Positions 31,677 through 40,255 of a DNA stretch of 41,994 bases are shown one piece after another. The stretch is taken from contig DAORJA010000002.1 in the NCBI GenBank assembly GCA_035438805.1, positions 1-41,994 on the forward strand, in the 5' to 3' direction. Within the stretch, counting starts at the first letter, position 1; every line of letters begins with the position of its first letter. The DNA comes from UBA922 sp035438805. GTDB lineage: Bacteria > Patescibacteriota > Patescibacteriia > Magasanikbacterales > UBA922. Made by a program: the position numbers and the translations under genes. The notes below the pieces were generated by a model. That model was not told the DNA's origin. It saw nothing but the letters and a program-made list of their open reading frames with translations, and made no database searches.

Positions 31677-31710
31677 CCTCCGTATCACTACGGGGGCTTT
31701 CATTTTGTTT
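31677..31710 (+). terminator. Terminator of the exported ORFan
   Basis: CCTCCGTA (31677-31684) and TACGGGGG (31689-31696), then CTTTCATTTTGTTT. It shares TACGGGGGCTT with the terminator at 30947. Confidence 0.8.
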
Positions 31711-31736
31711 ACAATAAGCGTTTTTTCTGCTACGAT
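31708..31736 (+). promoter_or_regulatory. Promoter of the rsmI operon
   Basis: TTTACA (31708-31713), 17 bp, TACGAT (31731-31736). The -35 overlaps the tail of the preceding terminator; the leader is about 7-8 nt. Confidence 0.65.
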
Positions 31737-31750
31737 TTCCTTAAAATTAT

Positions 31751-32419
31751 ATGACACTCTATATTGTTGCAACGCCGATTGGTAATCTTGCTGATATAAC
31801 ATCCCGTGGTCTTGAAGTACTTTCTTCGGTAGATTTGATACTGTGCGAAGATACCCGTGTAACCGCAAACCTGCTTACTCGGTATAATGTGAAAAAAGAG
31901 ACCAAAAGTTACCATCACCATTCAACTGATGCCGTTATAAACGAAATTATTGAGCTTTTGAGGAATGGAAAGAACTTAGCCTGCGTATCTGATGCAGGAA
32001 CCCCAGGAATTAGTGATCCAGGAAATATATTGGTTTCAAAGGTTCGAGAAGCGCTGCCAGAATGCCAAATCATTCCCATTCCGGGAGCAAGTGCAGTCAT
32101 TTCAGCGCTTTCAGTATCAGGTTTTCCAACAGATAAATTTTTGTTCCTCGGTTTTCCTCCGCACAAGAAAGGCAGAAAATCTTTTTTTGAGGAAGTAGCG
32201 AATGCTGAGTATACCGTAGCGTTTTACGAATCAAATCACAGAATTAAAAAAACAATTTCAGAACTAACCGAAGTTTTGGAAAATACGAGACAAGTTGTTC
32301 TATGCCGAGAACTTACCAAAAAATTTGAAACAACATATGTAGGAACGATTGAACAAATTAAAGACACGAATATTTCAGAAAAAGGGGAGTTTGTAGTAAT
32401 CGTACGAGGTAAAAGATAA
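31751..32419 (+). CDS. rsmI: 16S rRNA (cytidine-1402-2'-O)-methyltransferase
   Basis: A 222-aa SAM-dependent methyltransferase of the tetrapyrrole-methylase fold that modifies C1402 in the ribosomal P site. Diagnostic blocks: LYIVATPIGNLADIT, LCEDTRVT, VSDAGTPGISDPG, IPGASAVISALSVSGFP and FYESNHR. It is somewhat short against the 280-aa E. coli enzyme because the C-terminal extension is missing, as in many reduced genomes. It heads the operon with metG 10 nt downstream. Confidence 0.94.
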   Translation: MTLYIVATPIGNLADITSRGLEVLSSVDLILCEDTRVTANLLTRYNVKKETKSYHHHSTDAVINEIIELLRNGKNLACVSDAGTPGISDPGNILVSKVREALPECQIIPIPGASAVISALSVSGFPTDKFLFLGFPPHKKGRKSFFEEVANAEYTVAFYESNHRIKKTISELTEVLENTRQVVLCRELTKKFETTYVGTIEQIKDTNISEKGEFVVIVRGKR

Positions 32420-32429
32420 ACACTATATT

Positions 32430-33962
32430 ATGAAAACAAAAAAACCATTCTACATTTCAACAGCAATTCCATACGTAAATGCCAGACCTCATATAGGGTA
32501 CGCTTTAGAATGTGTGCAGACGGATGCAAGAGCACGTTTTGAACGACTACAAGGTCGCGATGTATTTTTTTTGACTGGAACAGATGAGAACTCGCTCAAG
32601 AATGTTCAGGCTGCAGAAAAAGCCGGTGAGAAGGTGGAAAAATTTGTTGATGAACATGCAGAAAATTTCAAAGAATTAAAAACTATCCTCAATATTTCCT
32701 ACAATGATTTTATTCGAACGACTGAAAAACGGCATTTTGATGGAGCACAAAAACTTTGGGAAAAGTTCAAACCAGAAGACATATACAAAAAAGAATATAA
32801 AGGATTGTATTGTGTTGGGTGCGAAGCATTTTACATCGAAGAAGAGTTGATCGATGGAAAATTATGTCCTGAACACAAAAAACCAGTTGAAATTGTGGAA
32901 GAAGAAAATTACTTTTTCAAGCTTGGTAATTATTCAAAACAACTTCGAGAATTAGTTGAAAAAAACGTAATCAAAATTTATCCAGAAGCTCGCAAGAACG
33001 AGTGGCTTGCATTTATCGACCGCGGACTCGAGGATTTTAGTATTTCACGCTCACACGAGCGTGCGCATGGCTGGGGAGTGCCTGTGCCAGGAGATGACTC
33101 ACAGATCATGTATGTGTGGGTAGATGCTCTATCAAATTATATTACCGCGCTTGATTATAGTGGAAAGGGGAAAGAATTCGAGACATACTGGATTCAGAAT
33201 AATGATCGCCAAGTTGCGCATGTAATAGGAAAGGGAATCGGTAAATTCCACGTACTCTACTGGCCAGCATTTTTACTCTCAGCTGAGGTTCCATTGCCAA
33301 CTGAAATATTCATTCATGGCTATGTGACTGTTGAAGGAGAAAAAATTAGTAAGTCACTCGGGAATGTTATTGATCCGGGCGAAGTAGTAGAAAAATACGG
33401 AGTAGATGCTACTCGCTACTATCTACTCGGCGCAATTCCTGCGGCACAGGATGGAGATTTTTCATATGCACGATTTGAAGAATTTTACACAGCGCACCTT
33501 GCAAATGGAATTGGGAATCTCACGCATCGAATTCTTACCATGCTCGAAAAGTATACTGAGAGTAAAGTTCCAGAAAAAAATACTGAAGATATTTTTAATG
33601 TTGAAAGTTTTTGGAAGGAATACCTAACTTCATTTGAACATTACTCATTTGACGAAGTGATTCAACATATTAATAAACTGACGACTCAAATCGATACTGC
33701 TATTTCTTCATACAAACCGTGGGAAAAAGCAAAAGCAGGCGAGGATATTACTGGTCACTTGTATCAAATTTCAGAAGGTCTATTCCATCTTGGAGTTTCA
33801 TTACTTCCACTAATTCCATCTGCTGCAGAAAAAATTCTTGTTTCACTTGGAGTAGAGTCTGGTAAACTTGTATTATCTGAAATTACGAAGTGGGGGAATC
33901 TAGAAGCAGGACAAAAAATTAAAAAAGGCGACCCAGTGTTTCCAAGGCTAGAAAAAGAATAA
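32430..33962 (+). CDS. metG: Methionyl-tRNA synthetase
   Basis: A 510-aa class I synthetase that charges tRNA-Met. It has HIGY (21-24) in place of HIGH, the TGTDENSLK block, a one-knuckle zinc insertion (CVGC and CPEH), and the KMSKS loop as KISKS followed by LGNVIDPGEVVEKYGVDATRYYLL in its usual place. The anticodon-binding helical domain is present; there is no C-terminal tRNA-binding EMAP domain, as in the shorter thermophile-like form. It is co-transcribed with rsmI and the downstream membrane genes. Confidence 0.95.
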   Translation: MKTKKPFYISTAIPYVNARPHIGYALECVQTDARARFERLQGRDVFFLTGTDENSLKNVQAAEKAGEKVEKFVDEHAENFKELKTILNISYNDFIRTTEKRHFDGAQKLWEKFKPEDIYKKEYKGLYCVGCEAFYIEEELIDGKLCPEHKKPVEIVEEENYFFKLGNYSKQLRELVEKNVIKIYPEARKNEWLAFIDRGLEDFSISRSHERAHGWGVPVPGDDSQIMYVWVDALSNYITALDYSGKGKEFETYWIQNNDRQVAHVIGKGIGKFHVLYWPAFLLSAEVPLPTEIFIHGYVTVEGEKISKSLGNVIDPGEVVEKYGVDATRYYLLGAIPAAQDGDFSYARFEEFYTAHLANGIGNLTHRILTMLEKYTESKVPEKNTEDIFNVESFWKEYLTSFEHYSFDEVIQHINKLTTQIDTAISSYKPWEKAKAGEDITGHLYQISEGLFHLGVSLLPLIPSAAEKILVSLGVESGKLVLSEITKWGNLEAGQKIKKGDPVFPRLEKE

Positions 33963-33963
33963 T

Positions 33964-34275
33964 ATGATTTTTCCTCCTAAAAAATTTCAAGTTCGACTTG
34001 CAATAATTGGCGCTGGAGTGGGTGTCATTGGAGGATTATTGGTTATTTTGTTGCTAAATATGTGCTTTGCAAACGATAGCATGTTTTTGTGCTATCTAGG
34101 TACGTTCATGACTTACATATTTATGTATTTACCCACGATAACGATTGGAAAAATCTGCACTGCAAATCCGAGTTTCTTATGTTTGCTTTTTGCTCCAGCA
34201 TTATTCTTTGCAATTACTTTTTTTATATTCGGGAGTATACTGTGGGTGGTTAAAAATAATAAGAATAAAGTGTGA
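33964..34275 (+). CDS. Small membrane protein (paralogue A)
   Basis: A 103-aa protein with three hydrophobic segments, starting MIFPPKKFQVRLAIIGAG and ending WVVKNNKNKV. It is not a known family. The N-terminal FPPKKFQ and the overall plan match the next gene (FPPKKLQ, ending WIIKNRKSN), so the two arose by tandem duplication. It starts 1 nt after metG and overlaps the next gene by GTGA. Confidence 0.65.
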   Translation: MIFPPKKFQVRLAIIGAGVGVIGGLLVILLLNMCFANDSMFLCYLGTFMTYIFMYLPTITIGKICTANPSFLCLLFAPALFFAITFFIFGSILWVVKNNKNKV

Positions 34276-34631
34276 AATTAACTTTTCCTCCAAAAAAACT
34301 ACAAATTAAATATGCTCTTAGTGGATTAGCATTTGGCATGTCTATTTCATTAATACTATTTATACTGAACCATGTGATGGGATACCTTCCCGATACCCCT
34401 CTTTTCTTTTTTTGGCGAATCTTCGTTGGTCTCATAAGCGTTATATGGCTTATTTCGTACTTTGCTATTGGCTCGTGGCTGCCATTTGTCGTCACTTCAA
34501 ATGCTGTCATTGACCCTGCACTGTGGGTTATAGCGCTCCCTTCGGTGATATTTTATGTATTTTTATTTTGGTTTGTTGGAAATATATTGTGGATTATTAA
34601 AAACAGAAAATCCAATAATCAACCTAAATAA
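34272..34631 (+). CDS. Small membrane protein (paralogue B)
   Basis: A 119-aa protein with three hydrophobic segments. The start is GTG 34272, overlapping the previous stop (GTGA). It shares the FPPKK[FL]Q opening, the positions of membrane segments and the closing ILWIIKN with paralogue A, but little else, so the duplication is old. Unknown function; it may form a complex with A. Confidence 0.65.
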   Translation: MKLTFPPKKLQIKYALSGLAFGMSISLILFILNHVMGYLPDTPLFFFWRIFVGLISVIWLISYFAIGSWLPFVVTSNAVIDPALWVIALPSVIFYVFLFWFVGNILWIIKNRKSNNQPK

Positions 34632-34658
34632 TCTTTTTTTACATTTCCTTAGTAAATT

Positions 34659-35192
34659 ATGAATTTCCTCGACATCATAATCATTATAACTGTTGCCATA
34701 TTTGCTCTTATGGGGCTGTGGCTTGGACTGCTTCATACCATCGGATCATTGTTCGGCACCGTAGTGGGAGCGTACATTGCAAGTAGATATTATGAGGGTG
34801 GGGCGCAATGGCTCATGAATACAGTTGGCTGGGGTGAGAATGTATCACGAGTAGTTATGTTTATCGCAATATTTTTTATTATCACTCGTGCAATTGGTGC
34901 AGCATTTTGGCTTATTGGTAAAGTGGGGGGAATGATTATTCCGATTCCATTCAAACAAGTATTAAACCGTTTTTTGGGCATGATTGTTGGCGCGGCTGAA
35001 GGAATTCTGACCGTTGGACTCGTACTTTATTTTATCGACAAATTTCCATTGGGTGACCGCGTGATGGATTCAATACTTTCGTCTACGTTTGCGCCTTCAG
35101 TAATTGCATTCGCTTCAATTCTCATACCATTGTTTCCTGAAGCTTTGAAAGCACTTGAAACAACGGTAGATAAAATAGAAAGTTCACTATGA
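34659..35192 (+). CDS. CvpA-family membrane protein
   Basis: A 177-aa protein with four hydrophobic segments. The opening MNFLDIIIIITVAIFALMG and the block KVGGMIIPIPFKQVLNRFLGMIVGAAEG match CvpA (colicin V production) proteins, a family linked to envelope homeostasis and biofilm. It overlaps tatD by ATGA at its 3' end, so the two are coupled. Confidence 0.82.
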   Translation: MNFLDIIIIITVAIFALMGLWLGLLHTIGSLFGTVVGAYIASRYYEGGAQWLMNTVGWGENVSRVVMFIAIFFIITRAIGAAFWLIGKVGGMIIPIPFKQVLNRFLGMIVGAAEGILTVGLVLYFIDKFPLGDRVMDSILSSTFAPSVIAFASILIPLFPEALKALETTVDKIESSL

Positions 35193-36052
35193 TGATCGAT
35201 ACTCATTGCCATATTCACTTCAAAGCATTTGAAAACAATCGTGATGAAGTTATCGCACGTGCAAAAGAAAAGAACATGATTTTGAATTTGGTTGGTACGC
35301 AAGAAAGTACTAGTAAAAAAGGAGTCGACATGGCAGAGAAGTATGACTGGATGTATGCCACGATCGGACTTCATCCGATTCATATTCATGAAGTAGATGT
35401 GTATGAGGAAACAACGAATTTTACGTCGCGCGGTGAAGATTTTAATCCTGAATTCTATCGTGAGCTTGCGAAAAATCCTAGGGTGATTGCAGTAGGGGAA
35501 ACAGGACTTGATCGATTTCATATTCCAAAAGATCAATCAGAGAAAGACATTCTTGCAGCACAGAGTGACGTATTTCGAAAACATTATGACGTAGCCGAAG
35601 AATCTGGATTGCCGCTTGTCATGCATGTTCGTGATGCGCATGATGAAATGATTGACCTTCTTCAGCAAATTAAAAAAGAAAAAGGATCGCTCATTCGTGG
35701 TGTGGTGCACTGCTACACAGGGAATTGGGCTCAGGCAGAAAAATATCTGGAGCTTGGGTTTAATCTCGGGTTTACTGGCGTTGTTACCTTTCCCGCAAAA
35801 AAGACCAATCCAGAGCCTCAGCTTGAGCTTGAGAAAGTAGTAGCCAATATTCCTCTTGATCGAATATTGGTTGAGACTGATGCGCCTTTTCTTGCGCCGC
35901 AAGCATATCGAGGTGAACAGTGTGAGCCATGGATGGTTGAAGAAGTGATTAAGAAGTTTGCAGCAGTACGTGGAAAAACAATTGATGAGATGACTAGTCA
36001 GATTAACCAAAACACACTACACTTATTCACACGAATTAAATTAGCTAATTAA
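35189..36052 (+). CDS. tatD: TatD-family metal-dependent hydrolase/DNase
   Basis: A 287-aa TIM-barrel metal hydrolase. Motifs: IDTHCHIHF (two metal His), AVGETGLDR (metal Glu), MHVRDAHDE, VHCYTGNW and VETDAPFLAP. TatD enzymes have 3'-5' DNA exonuclease activity and act in DNA repair and turnover. An insertion around VYEETTNFTSRGEDFNPE (about residues 71-88) lengthens the second loop a little. Two ATG codons lie in tandem at the start. Confidence 0.93.
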   Translation: MMIDTHCHIHFKAFENNRDEVIARAKEKNMILNLVGTQESTSKKGVDMAEKYDWMYATIGLHPIHIHEVDVYEETTNFTSRGEDFNPEFYRELAKNPRVIAVGETGLDRFHIPKDQSEKDILAAQSDVFRKHYDVAEESGLPLVMHVRDAHDEMIDLLQQIKKEKGSLIRGVVHCYTGNWAQAEKYLELGFNLGFTGVVTFPAKKTNPEPQLELEKVVANIPLDRILVETDAPFLAPQAYRGEQCEPWMVEEVIKKFAAVRGKTIDEMTSQINQNTLHLFTRIKLAN

Positions 36053-36055
36053 AGT

Positions 36056-36985
36056 ATGATTCACGCACTATTAGTAATTCTCGGTCTGGTCGTGTTTGAA
36101 GTGATCAGTTCAATCGATAACGCCATTGTAAACGCGCATGTATTGAAAACTCTGCCAGACAAGTATCGAAAGATATTTTTGGTATGGGGCCTTTTGCTTG
36201 CAGTAGTAGTAGTGCGTGGGCTTTTGCCTTTTATTATCATCTGGATTGCAAACCCGGCAATGGGATTGGGAGAAGTGTGGCATGTCGCATTTTCAGAAGG
36301 GGGTATTGGAGACGCGCTTGATGAATCTCGACCACTTCTGCTTCTCGGTGGTGGAATGTATTTGATCATGGTATTCCTTGGCTGGTTGTTTTTGGAAGAA
36401 AAAAAGTATGCATTTCTTGTGGAACATTTTATCCATAAACAAGGCATCTGGTTTTACTTCATTTCATCATTACTCTTTACCACCGTGATCTGGCTTGCCC
36501 TGAAAACGAATCCAGCACTTGCTTTGGCAACGGCAGTTGGTACCACTGCGTACTTCTTGACCGATGGGTTCAAGCGCAATGCTGAGGAAAAAGAAAAACA
36601 ATTGATGAGTGGCTCATCTAATATGAGTGCGTGGAGTAAAATTCTCTATCTTGAAATTCTCGATGCATCATTCTCAATCGATGGTGTGATTGGAGCGTTT
36701 GCTTTCACCATGTCAGTGCCATTGATCCTTATTGGAAATGGAATTGGAGCTTTCGTTGTTCGTGAATTTACGATAAAAGGAATCAACTTGATTTCAAAAT
36801 ACGCATACTTAAAAAATGGAGCGATGTATTCAATTGGAGTACTCGGGACTATTATGGCACTTGAAGCATTCCATGTACATGTTCCTACATGGCTCGCACC
36901 AGTAAATACGATTGTAATTGGGGGAACATTCCTTATTCTTTCAATACGTGAAATGAAAATGGCTGAGAAGAAAAAAATAGCTTAA
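36056..36985 (+). CDS. DUF475 (TerC-like) integral membrane protein
   Basis: A 309-aa protein with eight or nine membrane segments. The blocks EVISSIDNAIVNA near the N-terminus and ILDASFSIDGVIGAFA in the second half are the paired acidic motifs of the TerC/DUF475 superfamily, linked to metal ion (mainly Mn) handling. It is the last gene of the rsmI operon, 3 nt after tatD, and is followed by a clear terminator. Confidence 0.85.
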   Translation: MIHALLVILGLVVFEVISSIDNAIVNAHVLKTLPDKYRKIFLVWGLLLAVVVVRGLLPFIIIWIANPAMGLGEVWHVAFSEGGIGDALDESRPLLLLGGGMYLIMVFLGWLFLEEKKYAFLVEHFIHKQGIWFYFISSLLFTTVIWLALKTNPALALATAVGTTAYFLTDGFKRNAEEKEKQLMSGSSNMSAWSKILYLEILDASFSIDGVIGAFAFTMSVPLILIGNGIGAFVVREFTIKGINLISKYAYLKNGAMYSIGVLGTIMALEAFHVHVPTWLAPVNTIVIGGTFLILSIREMKMAEKKKIA

Positions 36986-37002
36986 AGAAAATGGATAAGA
37001 AT

Positions 37003-37027
37003 AAAATCCCCAGCGGTGGGGATTTTT
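37003..37027 (+). terminator. Terminator of the rsmI operon
   Basis: AAAATCCCC (37003-37011) and GGGGATTTT (37018-37026), then T. Confidence 0.82.
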
Positions 37028-37046
37028 AATATAAAGTTATAAACAC

Positions 37047-37075
37047 TTGAAATAAAATGAATTGAAGCGTATAAT
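37047..37075 (+). promoter_or_regulatory. Antiporter promoter
   Basis: TTGAAA (37047-37052), 17 bp, TATAAT (37070-37075). It places transcription after the TTG at 37062 and so fixes the translation start at ATG 37110. Confidence 0.75.
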
Positions 37076-37109
37076 GCTTTGGTCTTTTTTTATTGAAAAA
37101 CAAAAAAAT

Positions 37110-38873
37110 ATGAAAAAAATACTATCAGCTTATTTGATTCTGCTTGGTGCACTGGTCGGAACTATAGTAATTTCACGATTTTCTGAAGAGTTTTTCGCGC
37201 TGTTTCACCAGAGTTCAGATGAGCATCTGCTTATAGCTTTTTTTAGCATATCGGTTTTGTGTATTTTGAGTTTTGTTATTTATCATCTTTCAGTAAAAAC
37301 AGTTTTTCCTTCATTTGTTGTTGCTATCTTTTTTGGAATCGCAGCACAACCTTTGCTTGGGGGAATTGTTGGTGAAAAAAGTTTACTTAATGTAATTGTG
37401 GGTGCAGGAGCAACATTGATATTATTTAGTGGTGGACTCGAAACTCCTTTTGAAAATTTCAAAAAAATAATCTGGAAAATTCTCTCGCTTTCTTTTCTTG
37501 GACTCCTCTTTACGGCAGTGGTATTTTCATTTGGTGTACATGCAATTGGAAATCTTGTCGGAATCACAGTACCCATCTCTGTGGCGGTGTTGCTCGGTGC
37601 TATTCTAGCGTCTACGGATCCGGCTGCAATAATTCCCGTACTTAGACGTCTTCGTTTTCAAAAACGTGCTACCAAAGATCTGATTATTTCTGAAAGCGCA
37701 GTTACTGATGTAACTGGAACCCTACTTACTCTTGCATTTATTGGTATATTGGCTCACAACAGCCTCGCATCAATTAGTGCTAGTTATACAGGATTATTTA
37801 CTCGAGAAGTAGGGCATATATTGTTTGAAGAGATACTATTCGGAGTTATTTTTGGAGGTATTGGTTATTTACTACTAAATTTTCTTTCAAAATTTACCAA
37901 AAACGGTGGAGAAGAATCCGAAGCGCATGCTGCATATTTTCTCTTTGTACCAATTGCAATTTTCACACTTGCTGTAGCGTTCGGCGGAAGCGGGTATTTA
38001 GCAGCTTTTGTTGCTGGATTATTATTTGTGATGAGTAAGCATTTACATCATACTGAGAGATTTTTCAACCACACGATTGAAGGTTTTTTTAAGCCAACAA
38101 TATTTATTCTACTTGGTGCGCTTGTTGATGTTGATAGTCTTATTCAGTATGCGGGAATTGGTATACTTGCAGCCGTACTCTTTATGTTTGTTATTCGCCC
38201 AATTTCAGTTTTAATTGCCCTTGGGCCTTTTTCATTCTTCGGCAAGGAACGATTTAATATTCGAGAGCTATTTTTTATTTCATTTGTTCGAGAAACTGGA
38301 GCAATTCCTGCAGTACTGCTCGTGACCGTAGTAAGCAGCGGTATTTCTGGTCTTGATGGTCTGGTTCCTATTGGAATGTGGGTTATCCTTGCAACACTTA
38401 TTATTGAACCTCCGCTTACACCATGGGTAGCTAAATATTTAAAAGTAGCAACGCCTATCTCTGATAAAAAAGCGTTACATTTAAGCAGGATATCTCCATT
38501 TGTAGTGCTAGGCTCTCGTGGATATTCATTTATGGATCGTCTACCAAGAGTAGCTGAATGGGCAAGTAAACATCATATCCATAGTGTTGTATTATTGCAT
38601 TGCCTGGAAGATAAGTATACAGAAGAACTCGCAAAAGATATTGGGGAACAAGCGGAGGTAGCATTCAAGCAGATTAATGAAAAACGTTCAGCTGTGGGAG
38701 AGTCCGATATTGATTTTGAGTACATTAGTCGTAAAGGATTTTTGCAGGACAATATAGATGAAATATCGAGACAAAGGAGCAATGTAACAACGATATTCGT
38801 CGGAAGAAAAGTGCTCGATTTTCGTTTGGAAGATATAAAGAAATTATCAGTACCGATTTTCTTTATAGACTAA
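37110..38873 (+). CDS. Cation/proton antiporter (CPA1-type) with cytoplasmic tail
   Basis: A 587-aa protein. About twelve membrane segments form a Na+/H+ exchanger domain: the GAILASTDPAAIIPVLRR block holds the acid and unwound region of the ion site and ISESAVTDVTGTLL has the family's second acidic motif. The last 130 residues form a soluble domain (RLPRVAEWASKHH... to SVPIFFID) with the strand/helix pattern of a Usp-like nucleotide-binding domain, probably regulatory. The start is set by the promoter at 37047. Na+ or K+ selectivity is not decided. Confidence 0.85.
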   Translation: MKKILSAYLILLGALVGTIVISRFSEEFFALFHQSSDEHLLIAFFSISVLCILSFVIYHLSVKTVFPSFVVAIFFGIAAQPLLGGIVGEKSLLNVIVGAGATLILFSGGLETPFENFKKIIWKILSLSFLGLLFTAVVFSFGVHAIGNLVGITVPISVAVLLGAILASTDPAAIIPVLRRLRFQKRATKDLIISESAVTDVTGTLLTLAFIGILAHNSLASISASYTGLFTREVGHILFEEILFGVIFGGIGYLLLNFLSKFTKNGGEESEAHAAYFLFVPIAIFTLAVAFGGSGYLAAFVAGLLFVMSKHLHHTERFFNHTIEGFFKPTIFILLGALVDVDSLIQYAGIGILAAVLFMFVIRPISVLIALGPFSFFGKERFNIRELFFISFVRETGAIPAVLLVTVVSSGISGLDGLVPIGMWVILATLIIEPPLTPWVAKYLKVATPISDKKALHLSRISPFVVLGSRGYSFMDRLPRVAEWASKHHIHSVVLLHCLEDKYTEELAKDIGEQAEVAFKQINEKRSAVGESDIDFEYISRKGFLQDNIDEISRQRSNVTTIFVGRKVLDFRLEDIKKLSVPIFFID

Positions 38874-38883
38874 AACGTGTTTT

Positions 38884-38909
38884 AAGAGCTAGAACAAAGC
38901 TCTTTTTTG
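38884..38909 (+). terminator. Terminator of the antiporter gene
   Basis: AAGAGCT (38884-38890) and AGCTCTT (38898-38904), then a T run. Confidence 0.78.
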
Positions 38910-39014
38910 TTAAAACAGAGTAAAAAAAGAGTAGTATAGTGGGGTGTTAGATTGGTGAGGAAATGCTCTATGCTAGGTGATAGCTTAGTTTTTGGGGATA
39001 AACACAAAATTATA

Positions 39015-39043
39015 TTGACAAATTGCCAAATTTCCTCTACACT
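39015..39043 (+). promoter_or_regulatory. Promoter of the ATP synthase operon
   Basis: TTGACA (39015-39020), 17 bp, TACACT (39038-39043), 14 nt before ATG 39058. It rules out the longer TTG start at 39043. Confidence 0.72.
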
Positions 39044-39057
39044 TGAGGTCGCTTTCT

Positions 39058-39333
39058 ATGGAAACCCCAAACCCTAAAAAATCGACTGATCGAGAGTATA
39101 TAATGCTGGGGCTAGCAATCATCGGGGACTTTGGGGCAACTATTGCGATTCCTGTTGTTGCCTTCGTTCTTATAGGGCAATGGCTCGAAGGGAAGTATGG
39201 TCACGAACCGTGGTTTACGATAAGTGGGTTTGTACTTGCAGCACTTATCTCAGGAAGAATGATTTATACGAAAGCAAAGGAATACAACGCGAAATATCAA
39301 GCAATAGAAAAAAGTAAGACTGAAAATAAATAA
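39058..39333 (+). CDS. ATP synthase assembly protein AtpZ/AtpI-like
   Basis: A 91-aa protein with two membrane segments (about residues 16-38 and 50-68). The block GDFGATIAIPVVAFVLIGQWLEGKYG followed by WFTISGFVLAALISGRMIY is that of the AtpZ/AtpI family, which helps assemble the c-ring and is normally the first gene of atp operons, as here. It ends 3 nt before atpB. The start ATG 39058 follows from the promoter position. Confidence 0.78.
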   Translation: METPNPKKSTDREYIMLGLAIIGDFGATIAIPVVAFVLIGQWLEGKYGHEPWFTISGFVLAALISGRMIYTKAKEYNAKYQAIEKSKTENK

Positions 39334-39336
39334 GAT

Positions 39337-40128
39337 ATGGCTGAAATTCACATTCCAGGATTAGCACCAGAAGTATTGTTCCATGTGGGACCGGTTCCGG
39401 TTACCAATACTATTGTGAATGTGTGGATTGCACTGATAATTTTTCTCATCATGGGAATTGCGATCAAGCGCAAAATTGCCATGCGACCAGGAAAATTCCA
39501 AAATGGATTTGAATATATTTTAGAACTCTTGCTCCCATATTTTGACCAAGTAACTGGAGATCGAAAAAAGACTATTCGCTTTTTGCCAATTGTCGGAACG
39601 ATCTTCTTTTTTATTTTACTATCAAATTGGTTGGGCCTTCTTCCAGGAACAGGAAGTATTACAGTAGGACACAACATGCTACTTCGTCCAGCGAACACAG
39701 ATTTGAATCTCACCGTTGTCATGGCTCTCGTGTCAGTTATAGCTTCACACGTATTTGCGTTTATCAGTATTGGAGTGTTCACACACCTAGGAAAATTCGT
39801 ACAATTCGGTAATGTAATTCGAAGCATCAAGAAAGGTCCAATGGCAATATTCTCAGCGTTGATTGAGTTCGCTGTAGGATTACTCGAAATCGTGAGTGAA
39901 ATGGCAAAAATATTGTCTCTCTCACTTCGTTTATTTGGAAACATTTTTGCAGGTGAAGTATTGATTTCAGTAATGTCAGCGCTTGTTGCAGCGCTCGTAC
40001 CAACTCCATTCATGTTGCTTGAATTATTGGTTGGTCTTATCCAGGCTGCAGTATTTGCGATGCTGACGCTTGTATATATGACTGTAGCATCATCTGCTCC
40101 ACACGGTGCAGAAGAGGGACACCACTAG
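39337..40128 (+). CDS. atpB: ATP synthase F0 subunit a
   Basis: A 263-aa membrane protein, the stator half-channel of F0. The block LSLRLFGNIFAGEVLI holds the essential Arg that faces the c-ring; the last segments (LLVGLIQAAVFAMLTLVYM) are also conserved. Length is normal. It is followed by a 127-nt gap with a strong hairpin before atpE, whereas its other neighbours are tightly packed. Confidence 0.94.
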   Translation: MAEIHIPGLAPEVLFHVGPVPVTNTIVNVWIALIIFLIMGIAIKRKIAMRPGKFQNGFEYILELLLPYFDQVTGDRKKTIRFLPIVGTIFFFILLSNWLGLLPGTGSITVGHNMLLRPANTDLNLTVVMALVSVIASHVFAFISIGVFTHLGKFVQFGNVIRSIKKGPMAIFSALIEFAVGLLEIVSEMAKILSLSLRLFGNIFAGEVLISVMSALVAALVPTPFMLLELLVGLIQAAVFAMLTLVYMTVASSAPHGAEEGHH

Positions 40129-40138
40129 AGGGTAGTCT

Positions 40139-40163
40139 TCACAGAAGAATTATTCTTCTGTGA
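40139..40163 (+). other. Intercistronic hairpin between atpB and atpE
   Basis: TCACAGAAGAAT (40139-40150) and ATTCTTCTGTGA (40152-40163) are a perfect 12-bp inverted repeat, AT-rich, without a long T run. It may set the 3' end of upstream mRNA or protect processed atpE mRNA. Confidence 0.65.
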
Positions 40164-40255
40164 TATTATTCTTTAAGTGAGGCACTAATCCGCGAGTATA
40201 AAAACCAAACATTTTCCCACTCGCCGGTACACGGTATCTCAGGAAGGACACATAT

